Part shown: one piece after another, positions 22,150 to 35,002 of the stretch
Layout of the letters: every line of letters starts with the position of its first letter
Numbering within the stretch: position 1 is the first letter of the stretch
Assembly (NCBI GenBank): GCA_013399855.1
Contig: VXAY01004954.1
Coordinates: 89,749 to 153,748 of the forward strand
Length of the DNA: 64,000 nucleotides
Source of the DNA: Oxyruncus cristatus
Taxonomy: Eukaryota > Chordata > Aves > Passeriformes > Cotingidae
Direction: 5' to 3'
The notes under the pieces: generated by a model
Database searches by the model: none
What the model was told of the DNA's origin: nothing
The model's input: the letters and a program-made list of their open reading frames with translations, nothing else
Translations under genes and position numbers: made by a program

Positions 22150-25100
22150 TGGAATGAGAAGTTCACATTCAGCCTGGATAAACCTAATCCTGCCTTTGAT
22201 GTGCTTGTGCTGCAGTATTTAGAGATATTAGCTAAGCTAACAGACAAAGGAAGTATATAGGTCAATCTTGTACTTAAAACTCTTTAAAAAAATGAAGAAG
22301 TGACCTTTTTGTTCAGAAGAAAACATTTCATTATATCAGTAGTAGCTAATAAACATGTTACAAACAAGGAGTGGGAGAGTGATTTCAGCTTTATTGCAAA
22401 AGCTATGAACATTTTAATGCAGTTCCCTTACACAAACCTTTGCTGTTGACATTTTCATTCTCCATTATTGCAGAATGGCTTAAAGACAAGTCTATTACCT
22501 ACAGGATAAATTACAAAATCACGAAAGTAAACAGTTGCATGAAGAACATAATTCTCGTGTGTGTGAGTGTGTAATAAAGGACCACATGCAATTGGCAGAG
22601 AGAATGAAGTTGTTTGGCCTGTGTCTAATGACAAGGTACAGTTGTTTGTGGCAAAAGAAGTGAAAACATTCTTATTTATGTTTTGGGGCTGAGCTGTTTC
22701 CTAGAATGTATTGAACTGCCCACAGCTTAGGAGAGTTTGTTGGTGCTTTTGTATCTTTTGGGGAAACTTTGTTTTCATCCAAATAAAAATATTTGTTATT
22801 TAACCTTTTCCTTCATTGTCTCTAAGGTTCTTCAATCATTTCGTAGAAGTGACTAGGCAAACTTATGTTAAGATATCTTTGTTATATTCATTTAATTAGG
22901 AAAATTTCACAGGGCTAATTTCAGGTTATGAGGTGCTAAATTCTAAGTTTGATTTACCTCATGCTAAATTCTAAAGCATTCTAAATTCTATAGCATTCAT
23001 TCTTGAATGTATGGTGTTTTTGCTGCACTGAGAGGGTGTATTTCAGAGGCTGCTGTTCACCCACTTTGATGACATAACATATGGTAACATAACCTATAAT
23101 CTAGTAGTTTATTGGTTTCACACTTTTCTTCAGGCACATTCAATCCATTGCTGAATATATGAAGTCTAATCCCTTTCGATGTTCAATAACAAACTCTGCC
23201 ACAGATCATTTAATTTTTCTGACTTTATATGAAAGCTAATGCTAATCAAGGAAAGGAAAAACAACATTAGGAGACTCTTCCCTCTGCCTCTGGCAATTGA
23301 AAAGTTCAGAACTAGTATTTGAATATGGCAGAAAATGGCATTTTGGTAGTCTTCTGTAACTGTCTTGTGTGTTCCTCATAAGAATTTGTTAAAAGTGAAA
23401 TTCATATAAGGTACACATCTTTATTTTCACAGAGTAGTAAATATCGGTTTCAGTAGTAGGAACAGTTATAAATCTTTTTTAAATTATCAGATTATAATTA
23501 ATTATAATTAGATACTTTGTCAGAATTATGCTTTAGGAGGTAAGTTACTAACTAAAGTCTTCCGCTGCTGCTGTATTTAATTCCTGATGCTATTTCATTG
23601 TAGACAACTTGATTTTGATGAATTTTGCCCCACAGTATTTTTGTGACTGACATAAACAGATGTTAGTAAAAAGTCATCATGTCTTAGACTTTGTACCTGA
23701 AAATCTGTCCTTGAAATATACATATACACCTTTGTGTATGTGTGAGTATATGTATAAATATAAAAATATATTTGTGAATTGAAGAAATGTAGGAATTTAT
23801 AAATTTGGAACAATATTAATATTAACTCTTCCAAACTCCTGTGTATTCAGTAGTTACATTTTTTTTTATTTCATGGTCATGCATAGTTTGAACTCTGTGT
23901 CATGTAGATTAGAAGATCAGTTCCTTACAGGGTCTGCAGGGTTTAAGCTGTTCCCATACCACTGGACATGATACCATCCCATGATGTCAGACTTCCAACT
24001 CAGCTCTGCCCTGGCACTTGTTCTGCAATACTCAGGTTCAAAGGCCTCTTCAGGCTTGCCTTCTAAAATGCACCAGACTGTTTTAGATTTGTTTCTCCAA
24101 GACACAGATCTAGTAAAATTTTCAATTGATGATTCAGAGTTATTTTAATTTAAACTGCTTTCATAAGAACATGATCACCCGGGAAGGAAAGAAGAGCTAG
24201 AATCTGGCTTTCCTGAACATCCATATGTCAGGCAGCAGGCAGCTATGAAGATGGTTACTGTAAAGACATTGATGGGAAGGGGTTTTTCTGTGTTTTTGAT
24301 TCCAACACAAGACTATGAGGACAGGATCTTCTACTGATCACTCCTCTGGGGACGGTTCGAGAGGATAGAAGTCATTGGTTAGATCTCTGTCTTGCATACC
24401 AAGATATTTAACTGGGACCAAAAAAAACATTCCTTGTTAAGGAGTCAAAAAATATGTACTCTTTTTCCAAAAAACAACCCCCCCACAAACTCTATATGGA
24501 ACAGGCAAAGGCCTGTAGGGCAATTTTGAGATTGGTTGTAGCACACACGGGAGAAATATTCATGTTTGTAACGAGTAACAGTGAGTGAATGAATTTGTCA
24601 CAGAACCTAGAGAAGTCAGGAAAAATGAATATAATAAATTAAAAAGAATCACAAGAATCCTCTTCAGTTGCCTGTTTATCACTGTTCATTACACATTCAC
24701 TACTGCAGAAAACCAAGAGACCTCTTGATACACACTGTGTTAGCTTATGGTTGGAGGTATGAGAACATGACTGTGTTTGGTATTTTCACAGTGAAGAAGA
24801 ATAAATATTCTTTCAAATATATGTCTAAGATGAAGGATGTTTTTCCAAGAAAAACAGCTACTGTGGAGTTGTAAATTAAGCTTTTTCTATGACTGTGTCA
24901 CAGTTAAATTGAATATATTTAGTTTACCTTATTTATCACGTAGGACAATAAAACAGAGCAAAAATAGAGCTTTTGTTAAGTCATTTGGTCCAGTCATTCT
25001 GCACCTAACACCCTAACACCATCCTTAAATTACAGTTACATTCTGAAATTTTTAAAAGATAGAAAATATATTATTTAAAATACTTTTGCAATTGTTATTT

Positions 25101-28100
25101 TTTGAAAATATTCCCAGAGTTATAAAGAGACTGCTAAAACTTGACCATATTCTCAACGTTTATAGTGACTGCAATGACAGTTTTCGTATGTCCCTTCTTT
25201 TTCTAACCAAATAGCTTTTGAATCAAGTGACTATTTTTATCAATTAAAAAAACAAACAAAAAACCCCAAAACACCAAACCAAGCAGTTTTTGAGGATAAT
25301 GTCTGCTGAAGGCAAACTAAAGAAAATTTCAACTTGTCAGCATCTTTAATATTTACACTAAATGACGATCATTCTCTGAATACCATCCCGAGTTATCTTC
25401 CTGGGAAATAATTGCACCTATTGATTCTCAACTGAGGAAAAACTAGTGAAACTATCATGAAATCAGTAATTATACCCTAATATACAACATTTGTACTAAC
25501 ATTACAAGAGATACAAATCAAACACACATTAATAATACAAAAGAAATCATATGGCAACTACTCAGAAAAGTTTCTGCTCTCCCTCTGATCTCCTACCCCT
25601 TCTAAACTCTTTACTGAATGCCAGTAGCTGTTTCCTTAGAGGTTTTGGCCAGCCAAGATCACCAGCTCCAACCATCTCTTCCCATAGAAGATAAATCATG
25701 GATTTTGTTCCAAAGTAAAGGGAATAAAAGCAAAAAGCAAAAATCCAAGCACACAAAAATCAGGGAAGAAGAGAGGGACAGATCTTTAAAAGCAAAAAGA
25801 AAGTTTTCTTGGGTTGGTTGATCCAGACCTTAATAAAGGCAAGAAGTCAGTTCAGTCTGTGTCAATGTTAAGCAAATTTGTCCCAGAAAACTATGTAAAG
25901 TACTCTGATAATGCTAAACTGTGACAAATTTGGAAGAACCTCTATCTCTCAGTATGAAAAATCACCTAAATTTCTTATATTAGGGCTTTGGTGTTCTCTT
26001 GTCTGTCTCTGTTTTCAATAAAGGACACGTATAGATACACACCAATACAGTGCTCTGGTTTCCTCTGTTCAAGAAAATGTATTTGTTGAGTCAGAAGGAG
26101 CTCACTTTAATCTCAGGATAACCCATGCTGACACCTCTGCTAAACAAATTCCTTGCTCAGCCACCCTCAAGAAAAAAGGTGGAAAACCCCTCCAAAAATA
26201 ATAAAAATCACTGGTTCTCTTTAATGTCCTTTTTTTTCAGCAGCTCAGCCACTGACTGATTTCCATTTACTGTTTCAATTAATGACTTCCTGAGTTCAAG
26301 GCCATTTCCACTGGGATTAGCATAGGCTTTCTCCCTCCAGTAGTACTGTCAGCTCAGTCTAGGAAAGGCAGACATTACAGTTTCACCTGTTTAGAAGTTA
26401 ATTTAACGCCTAATTATTTAAAATTATATAAAAAACAGGTCTCTTACCACAGTAAGTCAGGTCATAGCCATACTACTAGGGTACTTAGGAAGACAGGATA
26501 CATTTTATCTTTGTCTTCACTAAAAAAATCTAGTGTTTTAAGAATTAAAGTGACATAATACTTGCTTTATATTATAAGTTACCAGAGAAGAAGGAGATGA
26601 CTTATACTCAGCATCATGACAGGGCCTTGCACTTAGCTCTCATCCACTTTAGACTGCCAACTAACCCATGCCAAAACGGTCTAGAACTTGCTCTAGGTAA
26701 AATTGTTGATCAATTAGCTACAATTAGAGGTATGTCAGTTAATTTCTCACTGTCATATTTAAACAGAAGAAAGTTGTCAAGTGTATGTCAGCAATAAGTG
26801 TCAGAGATGGATTTAAAGACACCCACTTGAGCAATTTCTTCCCAGTTCCTTGTCTGCAATGTTTCCTTTAAAAGGGAAAGAGTTACAGTAGGACCTGACC
26901 CTGTTAAGGGTGTACATCTAAAGCCAGGATTTTTGTCTGTTCCACAAGTGATTCACAGACTGGTAAAAGAAACAAGGTAATTCTGAATGATGCAAAGCAC
27001 AAAGAAATGTAGCAGTATAGGCCAATATTTTCTGAGATACTGTATGAGTTGCCTGCAAGAAATAGCATTTGCTTTCTGGGCTTCATTCAGCTATTTAAAC
27101 AAAGCCATTTAATTTCTGGTGAAACGTAATCCTAATATTGATTTCAAATGACAGACAAAGGCTCCAGCTAACTTTTTTTCTTTATTTACTTTACATCTCA
27201 ATACTTCTGTCACTTCTGGCAATTCTAAAGAACTAAGGTTTATAGGACATGATAAATTGCTTAATAATTTTTGAAGCCTTTTCTTTGTATCTAAATATAA
27301 AAGTGATTTAAATTTGAAAGCCTTTACTTGAAAGTGAGGAAATACATCTTACAGTAAAATCATAATGAGTGAAAAATGCATCCACTTAGTATGACTGCTT
27401 ACATTACTACTCCTTGTCCTGAAATTAGACATGCAGATTTGGAAAAAGTATGAAAAATATTTACTAACCACAGCATTGAAAGTAGTATTAATATCCAGGA
27501 TATGGCAGCTCACTTCCACTATGATCCTGTGGACAGAAACTAAATATTGAGTCAGTTGACTAGTGCAACTCGGCTCCCAGGAGCTTTCTCAACCTGGGAA
27601 GAACATAACTGTGAGCCAAACGCATTGTGTTAATTCTCTTGGAGCAGTTTTTGTGTTGTTGCAATGGAAACCTATCATGGTTTTATGACCTATGTACTGA
27701 ATGTTTCTGCAGCCAGGCAAAATTCAAGGATCAGATACGCAGTCACTTTTCAATTTGACTCTTAATTCTGATTTTTTGTCATAAGGTTAATTGCTCTGGT
27801 AAACTAAACCTCTTATGAAACAGGCAGACAAGAGATGAATACTCATGGTTAAGTCTATATGATGAGACACTGTGAGTCTTTTCATCTTAAGGTAATGTCT
27901 TCATGCAAGGAGATAACAGCAGACATACCTTTCTCCACCCAGAAAACTGAGATCAGAACAGCAGCATGCACTGTGGAAGCAGTGTGACCCACAGTATAAC
28001 AAATCAAGTAGATTTCATTGCTTGATGATCTACTGCTTAATCCTGTTTGTCCATTCTCTCCACCTTACAGGGAATGTTTAAGAAAAGAACTAGCACATTT

Positions 28101-28334
28101 CTTACATGACTTTCTTGTGGTATCTTCCTTCTGTTCACCATAGTTGCAGGCTTAGAACATGTTCTGGTGGATGGGAAATCCATGATATGGATTTTTCCTG
28201 TTCCAATCTTCTTATGGTCAAAGTGCTATTGCTATTTCTTTAGCCCTTTCCACTTTCCAACAAACTGATAGAACATAAAAGCCATTTTCAGCCTATTTCA
28301 ACTGTAATAAATTAACATCAAGCACATTTTTGTC
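22150..28334. other. AT-rich non-coding stretch, no gene seen
   Basis: It contains an 18-bp perfect palindrome at 23491-23508, a TA/TG-rich alternating tract at 23720-23775, and repeated GCTAAATTCTA words at about 22936-22990. No transposon or exon was recognised. Confidence 0.65.
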
Positions 28335-29150
28335 AGGCTGGAGAAGTGGACCAATGCAATCCTCATGAAGTTCAACAAAATGAAGTGCAAGGTCCTGAAT
28401 CTGGGTCTTGGCTTTCCCAGGCACACCTACAAGTTGAACAGAGAAGTGATTGAGAGCAGCCCTGCAGAAAAAGACTTTGATATGCAGGTTGATGGAAAAC
28501 TCAGCATATGCCAGCAGTGTGCAGTCACAGCGCAGAAAGCCAGTTGTGTCCTGGGCTGCATCAAAGGGACTGTGGCCAGCAATTCGGAGGAGGTGATTCT
28601 GCCCCTCTGTTCTGCTCTTGTGAGACCCAGCTTGGAGCACTGCATCCAGTTCTGGTGTCCCCAACACGAGAAGGACGTGGAACTGTTGAAGCAAGTCTGG
28701 AGAACACCGCAAGGTTAATAAGGGGACTAGAGTATAACCTCTACGAAGACAGGCTGAGGAATTTGGGGTTGTTCAGCCTGGAGAAGAAAAGGTTGTGTGA
28801 AAACTTCATAGCAACCTTCCAGTATCTGAAGTGGGCCTACAGGGAAGCCAGGGAGGGACTTTTCATCAGGAATTGTAATGATAGGACAAGGAGTAATGGA
28901 TACAAATTGAAAGAGGGGAAATTTAGGTTAGATATTAGGAAGAAATTTTTTAATGTGCGGGTAGTGAGACACTTGAACTGGTTGCCCAGGGAGGTTGTGG
29001 ATGCTCAAACTGGGAAGTGTTCAAGGCCGTGTTGGATAAAGACTTGAGCAACCTGGTCTAGTGGGAGTTGTCCCTGCCCATGAAAGAGAGACTTAAGACT
29101 AAGTGATCTCTGAGGTCCATTCCAATTCCTTAACATCCTATGATTCTATA
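28335..29150 (+). mobile_element. 5'-truncated CR1 LINE, ORF2 C-terminus and 3' end
   Basis: About 815 bp of the avian CR1 3' end. Open frames at 28365-28718 and 28508-29047 cover successive parts of the ORF2 C-terminal region, with motifs such as LMKFNK-type start, CIKGTVASN, EEVILPLCSALVRPSLEHC, then LRNLGLFSLEKKRL, NDRTRSNGYKLK, and NWLPREVVDAQTGK. One frame change near 28700 joins them. It ends with the CR1 hallmark GATCTCTGAGGTCCATTCCA and a CCTATGATTCTATA tail at 29137-29150. The reverse-transcriptase catalytic domain is missing, so the copy is immobile. It was once copied by a CR1 ORF2 protein acting in cis. No clear target-site duplication was found, which is usual for CR1. Confidence 0.93.
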
Positions 29151-30183
29151 ATAAGTAAAATTTATTTAGTTGCCTTGCAATAAAAATTGGGAGTTGAATA
29201 TTGACAGCCTACAATGAAACCGTAATTTGATTTGTCTTTATATTCCCTGCATAAGTTTTTGTGCCTCTCTGATAAATCTTACTGCAGGAATGTCGAATGC
29301 TAAAGAGATTTTTTTTCCTAGTTAAACATCTTTGCAATAAGAGTCTTATTTATGAAAAATAGTGCCAAAATGACTGTACTGTACATAGGGTTATTTTCTG
29401 TTCTTAAAATTTGTGCATTGTCAATGTTACTATGACATGGTGGAACCTTTAATCAAGATAAATAATATATTTATTTCAAATGGTGGTAACAAATATTTAC
29501 TTTACTACAGAAGACAGAGTGAGAGAACTGTTTTTCATCTAGAGAATATATGTGATCCTGACACTGATGTGATGACGTCCTTCTTCCATAATTTGGGCCT
29601 GGCTGCTGGGAAGGCTCTGCTTTACTATTGCATGTACTTTCCATAGGTTTCACTTACCTTAGTTTGTTGTAATTATGTAATTTGTAAACTATGTAGGCAA
29701 TTGATCTCTTTCATTCTACTCTAATCATGTTTTCATTTGCTGGAGATTAAGTATAAGATATTACCAAGAGAGAAGCATTGGTTTTTGTCCTGCAAATGTC
29801 ATTTTGGGCTGCAATATGTACTCTGGGTCCATGTTTTTAGTCTTTGGCTATACCTAAGCCAAGCAGACTGACATCTTTACTTCACTGACCACCAACATTT
29901 TAATGTGCAGAGGTGCTGAGAAGAGGCTATTTTTCTTCACTTTGGAACAGGTTGGATAGATTTTTTTCTTTCTTTACTGAGGGAAAGTAACTAAACAGCT
30001 AGCTCCCACTGTTTTTAGTTTAATTCTGCCAGATAAAGGTTTAGAGATACAGCTTTTCAAAGAATTGTGTTATACATCCGAGATGCTTATTTGTGATTGT
30101 TTGCAGAATTTATGTCAGGTACCTAAAGACTGGAAAATCCCTTGGTATGTAGCTGCATAGACATCTTTTTTTAAAAAGCGCTT
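29151..30183. other. AT-rich non-coding spacer between two LINE insertions
   Basis: No recognisable gene or repeat. A 77-codon ORF at 29413-29646 has no identifiable features. Confidence 0.65.
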
Positions 30184-30196
30184 ATATTATGCATTT
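30184..30196. repeat. Target-site duplication, left copy (13 bp)
   Basis: ATATTATGCATTT is repeated without mismatch at 31015-31027, directly after the GAT tail of the LINE. A perfect 13-bp match at both borders fixes the limits of the insertion. Confidence 0.92.
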
Positions 30197-31014
30197 TCAG
30201 AGCTCAAGTCAGTGCAGCAGTTTATTTACTTGGGAAGCATCATCTCCTTGGACGGTAAAATTGACAAAGAGATAGACAACAGGTTAGCGAAGGCATACAG
30301 AGCTTCTGGGAGACTCCATGAAAGAGTTTGGTGTAATAAACTCCTGAAGTACAAAGATCAGTGTTTACAGAGCCGTTGTTTTGTCTACTCTTTTATATGG
30401 GTCCGAATCATGGATCATCTACCACCACCACTTGCGACTCTTAGAGCGCTTCCATAACGTTGCCTCCGTGCAATGCTAAGCATTCACTGGACTGACAAAG
30501 TGACCAATGTGTCTGTCCTTGAACAGACTGCAGTCACGAGTATTGAGGCCATGCTGCTGAGAACACAGCTGTGTTGGGCAGGGCACGTCTCCAGGATGGA
30601 GGACTGCCGCCTCCCCAAGATTGTGCTCTATGGCGAACTCGCCACTGGCTGCCGCAAGAGAGGAGCCCCGAAGAGGAGATACAAGGACTCCCTGAAACAA
30701 CATCTCAGCCTCGGCCATATTGATCATCATCATTGGTCTACTCTGGCCTCCAATTGGGAGGTATGGAGGTGCACCATCTATAATACTGCTGCTTCTTTTG
30801 AGAACACTCGCAGAATCATTTCTGAGGAGAAAAGACAACGCAGAAAGAACCGAGTCTTGCCAATACCACCAAAGGAGACTTTCCGCTGTGCCTTTTGCAA
30901 CCGGACTTGTCTATCTTACATTGGCCTTTTTAGCCATCAACGCACTTGTAGCAAGTGTGGGTAGAGTCCTTTCCTAATCTTTGTTCGTGAAGCCTAGCCG
31001 TGATGATGATGATG
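30197..31014 (+). mobile_element. 5'-truncated non-CR1 LINE with C-terminal zinc finger (RTE-like)
   Basis: The last ~255 codons of a non-LTR retrotransposon endonuclease/reverse-transcriptase protein. It begins after the RT palm with YLGSIISLDGKIDKEIDNRL (30224-30283). It continues through LLYGSESW and LLERFHN in a shifted frame (about 30354-30458), then HWTDKV, SIEAMLL, CWAGHVSRMEDCRLPK, RKRGAPKRRYKDSLKQHL and, at 30890-30950, a zinc-finger-like C-x2-C-x12-H-x3-C ending in the stop at 30962-30964. Frameshifts near 30345-30354 and 30456-30458 break an otherwise open frame. The 3' UTR is only about 37 bp, followed by a (TGA)n tail at 31001-31016. CR1 lacks this layout and this tail. Short UTRs and trinucleotide tails are features of the RTE group, so RTE/AviRTE-like is my inference. 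The copy cannot move itself. Confidence 0.85.
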
Positions 31015-31027
31015 ATATTATGCATTT
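31015..31027. repeat. Target-site duplication, right copy (13 bp)
   Basis: It is identical to 30184-30196. Its first bases overlap the last GAT of the tail, so the exact boundary is uncertain by one or two bases. Confidence 0.92.
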
Positions 31028-32776
31028 AAATACCAACACAGTTCTATAGCAATTCCAACCTATTTGCTAAATACCAATATTCAGTATTTTTCAGTTTTAA
31101 GCAAATCATTTTGCCAACAGCTGGAAATGTTTTCTAGTGTATGGTGTATTTATACTTTTAAATTGACTGGTGTGCAAAGTCAAATTTCACTTAGCCTTTA
31201 GAATTAAATGATAAGATACAAAATCAGAGGCTGATCTAAAGTTTTAAACTAAAGTCAGCTGAAAATGATATTGTAAAAAAAAGGGCAGTTATTATGAGGT
31301 GGTTTTTTTTTTGCTTATTGTATCTGCATATTTCTAGTGTCAGTGTTTCTTTTCTGAAAAATGGGAAGTGCTGAGTGGTGCTCTCCTAGTAGCTGAGAGT
31401 GTGATTGCATTCTCTTCTGTTATGCTGCATTCCCAAACTGTAAGTCCTCAGTGGGCATGGGCTCCATACCTTTTTGGATAATGTGGCATGGTGGGGAATC
31501 ACACATCTCAATCCCTAGAAAATGTTAGTTCACAAGCACAAGTTCTCTTTGCATTTTTCTTTTGCTTTTTAGGACTCAAGCCTACCAAAAGCATATTATG
31601 TTGTCTTCTTTAACTCATATATATATATTGAAAAGTTAAGAAAATGAGACATATCTTTACTGGAAGGTACAACTTGAGTACAAGAGTTTAAGCCTTTAAC
31701 AGGAAGACTAAATGTTACAAATCAGCAATAAACAATTATTGTGTAGCATTTTTTTCTGAGAAATATGTGTGTAAATTGACTTTTGAAAGAACCATGTAGG
31801 GCTCTCCTTCCATTCCAGACTTGATATTACAAGTATTTGTATAGCTTAACAGTCTTAAATCCACAAAATCAATATCATTATTGAGAAGCTAGCTGACTCT
31901 TCTGATTCTTGCTTTTCTACATCTCTCTGCAACTGCGGTCTTTGCTGAAGAGCCATGTAATTGCAGTCCTGCAAAATGATTTCTGCTCCTAACAGGGATG
32001 GCAGCAGATGTACTGAATCAGAAATATTCCCACATTTTACTCCACTGCACATGTAAACATAAATAAAGTGCATATACTGATTTGTAATTATATTATGGGA
32101 ATGTGAGATTCACGACCTGCTCAAGTTTAAGCTGCATTAAAAACTGCAAAAAACATATTTCAATTCACTATATGTGGCAGAGAATTGTATTGAGGAAAAC
32201 TGCTATGTTTGCTTTTATCTTGCAGAATAGTAGTGTTATTTAAATGCTTATAATTTAAACGAGAGAAAATTTTCATGGCATCTTCTTGAACCCCTTTTAT
32301 TATGGTCAAAGGAGTAGCTTTCAGGGAATAGTGGGAAGAGAGACCACTTCCCACTAGTAATAGAGGAAGATTTTCACAGAGAAGCTCCTTGTGACTTCAT
32401 AGGGCTGTTGGGTTTTTTTATTGGTTTGGTTTCGGGTTTTGTCGCCTTTTTTTTTTTTTGTCACAAGTTCTTGCTTTAGTGTAGCTTAAGCTTTTTTGTT
32501 TTAACATATGTCCACTGCTAAACATTGCTTGGGGACTGCCAGAATTTAGCATACTCTCTCTATCTTTTCCCAACTCTAATGTGCTTCCTCCAAAAAGACC
32601 TTTTCTTGACTGGGGACCCACCACTACCTTACTCTGCCATTTGGAGACTGCAATTGGTAGGAGAGAGAAGTTCTTTTTCCTTTTGCTGGAAACTCAGTTT
32701 ATGTGATAGAGCAGAGGATGGTGATTGGTCAGAGAACAGAGACAACAGTTTTCTCTAAGCCTGTCATATTCTAGGT
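31028..32776. other. AT-rich non-coding stretch, no gene seen
   Basis: It holds an (AT)6 run at 31617-31628 and a T-rich tract at 32440-32460. No gene or transposon was recognised. Confidence 0.65.
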
Positions 32777-32822
32777 GAAAAAAAAAAAACAAAAAGAAAA
32801 GAAAAGAAAAGAAAAGAAAGAA
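32777..32822. repeat. A-rich (GAAAA)n microsatellite
   Basis: A run of A residues passes into about five GAAAA units and then GAAAG. It could be the decayed poly-A of a retroposed sequence, but nothing recognisable precedes it. Confidence 0.85.
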
Positions 32823-35002
32823 CCCCATGCATCAGTAAACAACTCCTGCAAAATAATCTTATATAAATTATTTTCTGAATACATGAATTTCAGGGGAGCT
32901 ATAATTTATGGACATTTTGTGTTCCATTTTAAAAGTGGCCTACACACATTAAAAATTGCATTTTCTTGAAAAAGGGCGGAAAAAGAACATTTTTCAAAGT
33001 CCTCAAATAAAATGTCTTGTCAGAGCTTTTTGAGTCTTGCCGGCTACATTCTGCTGCAACTTTTGTGTTCCATCTCATTTTGGGAGCATTATTTATCCAT
33101 CTCGTGGTCTATTTAGTTTATTTGTATTACATTTTCAACAGCTGAAAGGCCAAATTGAGAAAGTTAAACTTCTAGTTTAAGAAGCAGGAGGAAAGCAATC
33201 ATAGTTGCTAATGATGGCTGTGATAAATAGAAAGATTGGTTCAACTAAATCCTTCCTTTGCAGCCTACAGAGAAGAGTGAGGCTGCTTTAATGATATGGA
33301 GTAAGGGAACAAATTTGTTGGCAGTATTTTTGTTTGATTGCTGTGTATATTCTAGAGGAATCTCAAGATCCTGTGAAAAATACCATACCCTTTATATCTG
33401 TTTGAGCAAAAACAGTTTGGAATTTTTGCTGACTCCAGAAATACGAGGCAAGATTTTTCAGGACGTGTATCTAAAATTTGTTTTGTTTCCAATTGCTTCT
33501 GAGACGTAATGTCTTTTGTTGAAAATTCTCATTCAGCTAAAACAGCTTAGACTGAAAAATAGAATCTGGCAGGGAAATAGAAATTAGTGACAAATTATTT
33601 ATTACACTGCTGTGAGGAAGTTTTATTTGACTGAATTATTTAATTGAAAATCTACATTTTAAGTGGATATGCGAGAATGTTCCTCTGGAGTTTTTAAAAA
33701 GGGTTTGGGGATTTTTTTTTACCTATGATTAAATAAAAAAGAAAACTTGAGGGCCTAAACTCTTGAAATATAGGGTAAGTACGTGAAGAAAGGCATAGAG
33801 GCATAGAGTAAACCACTGAATTAGTTAATAGTATGCTATAAAATAATAAAGTATTGTATCACAGTTAGACTACCATTACAATTTGAAAGAAAGAACTCCT
33901 GCAGTCTTTAGAGACTAACATTTCTCCTTCTCTCTGGCTTATGGAATGGCATGCTTCCTGACATTTTCAATAAACTTGGGTTATTAAGACTCTTTGTAGG
34001 GGGACTGATGCACACAGAGTGGGATTTGCTAGCTTCCTAGAGCTTAAATGGTGGATGTCTTTCTCCTGAGTACTTCTTGGACTCACCAAGAGTCATTAGC
34101 AGTCCTGCAAACACGCAGAGTAATGGTCTTGTTTCTGTCAAGTGCTGAGACTTTACTGTTTCTCAAGTGCTGAAAATTTGCCTTTCTTCCACTTGCTCCT
34201 CTCTACATAATGCACAGAGGTTTAAAACAACTTGGCACATACAAACTTCATTTTTTGAAGACCCAGAGAAACTATATGGCATTATATGGTACAGTTTCAT
34301 AAAACCTGAGCTATGAAAAGCAAGTATTTGCCAATGTTTTGTTTTCCTCATGACTGGAAGTATGAAAACAACATTATGAATATCTGTTCAGGAATTCCTT
34401 TCTGTGGTATAATAAATTTTTCAAGAAGTACCTTTTTCTGCCATTCAAAACTTCCCAAGGTCATATTGTCACTTACTAACAATGACATGGCAATCTTTAA
34501 AGAAACGCATTTTCAGTATGGTAAAACTAGCTGGAAAACCTTTGAACTTGATATGTGCTCTAAGAACAAGGAATCCTCAGTGATATGAAATCTTCTGAAT
34601 AGTAGGTGGAAAATTGCACTTAAAAAGAAAAAAAAAAAGTTGTAGGAGATAAAAATAATAGCAGGAAACTTGTTCAAAGTCTGCGATTTGTAGCTAGGTT
34701 TTCCCTGAGAGGAAAAAGTCAATTTGACCTGTTTCCAGTATCACAAAAAATATGATTTAGAAGCTCTGGCTCAAAGATATGCCCATCCTTGTCCTCTTGT
34801 ACCTTGTGCATCTAAAAGTAAAGCTTGATTTTCTGTGTAAAGTAAGAGTGGGGAAGAGAAAACCTTCCCACAGAAGTAGACAAGGAACATGATTTTCCTG
34901 ATACATTTTCTGGACTGAAATTCTTAAACAGCATATCTATTTCACTTTGAAAGTGACAGTCTGGTCTCTTTAAATCTACTTGGTTTGTATCATAACAGAA
35001 CC
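32823..35002. other. AT-rich non-coding stretch, no gene seen
   Basis: An 83-codon ORF at 33258-33509 starts next to a CCTTTGCAG acceptor-like site but shows no recognisable domain. Nothing else stands out. Confidence 0.6.

Noticed and set aside
28293..28712. 139-codon ORF on the minus strand
   Set aside because: It is the antisense shadow of the CR1 ORF2 remnant that reads on the plus strand.
30476..30838. 120-codon ORF on the minus strand
   Set aside because: It is the antisense shadow of the LINE protein at 30197-30964.
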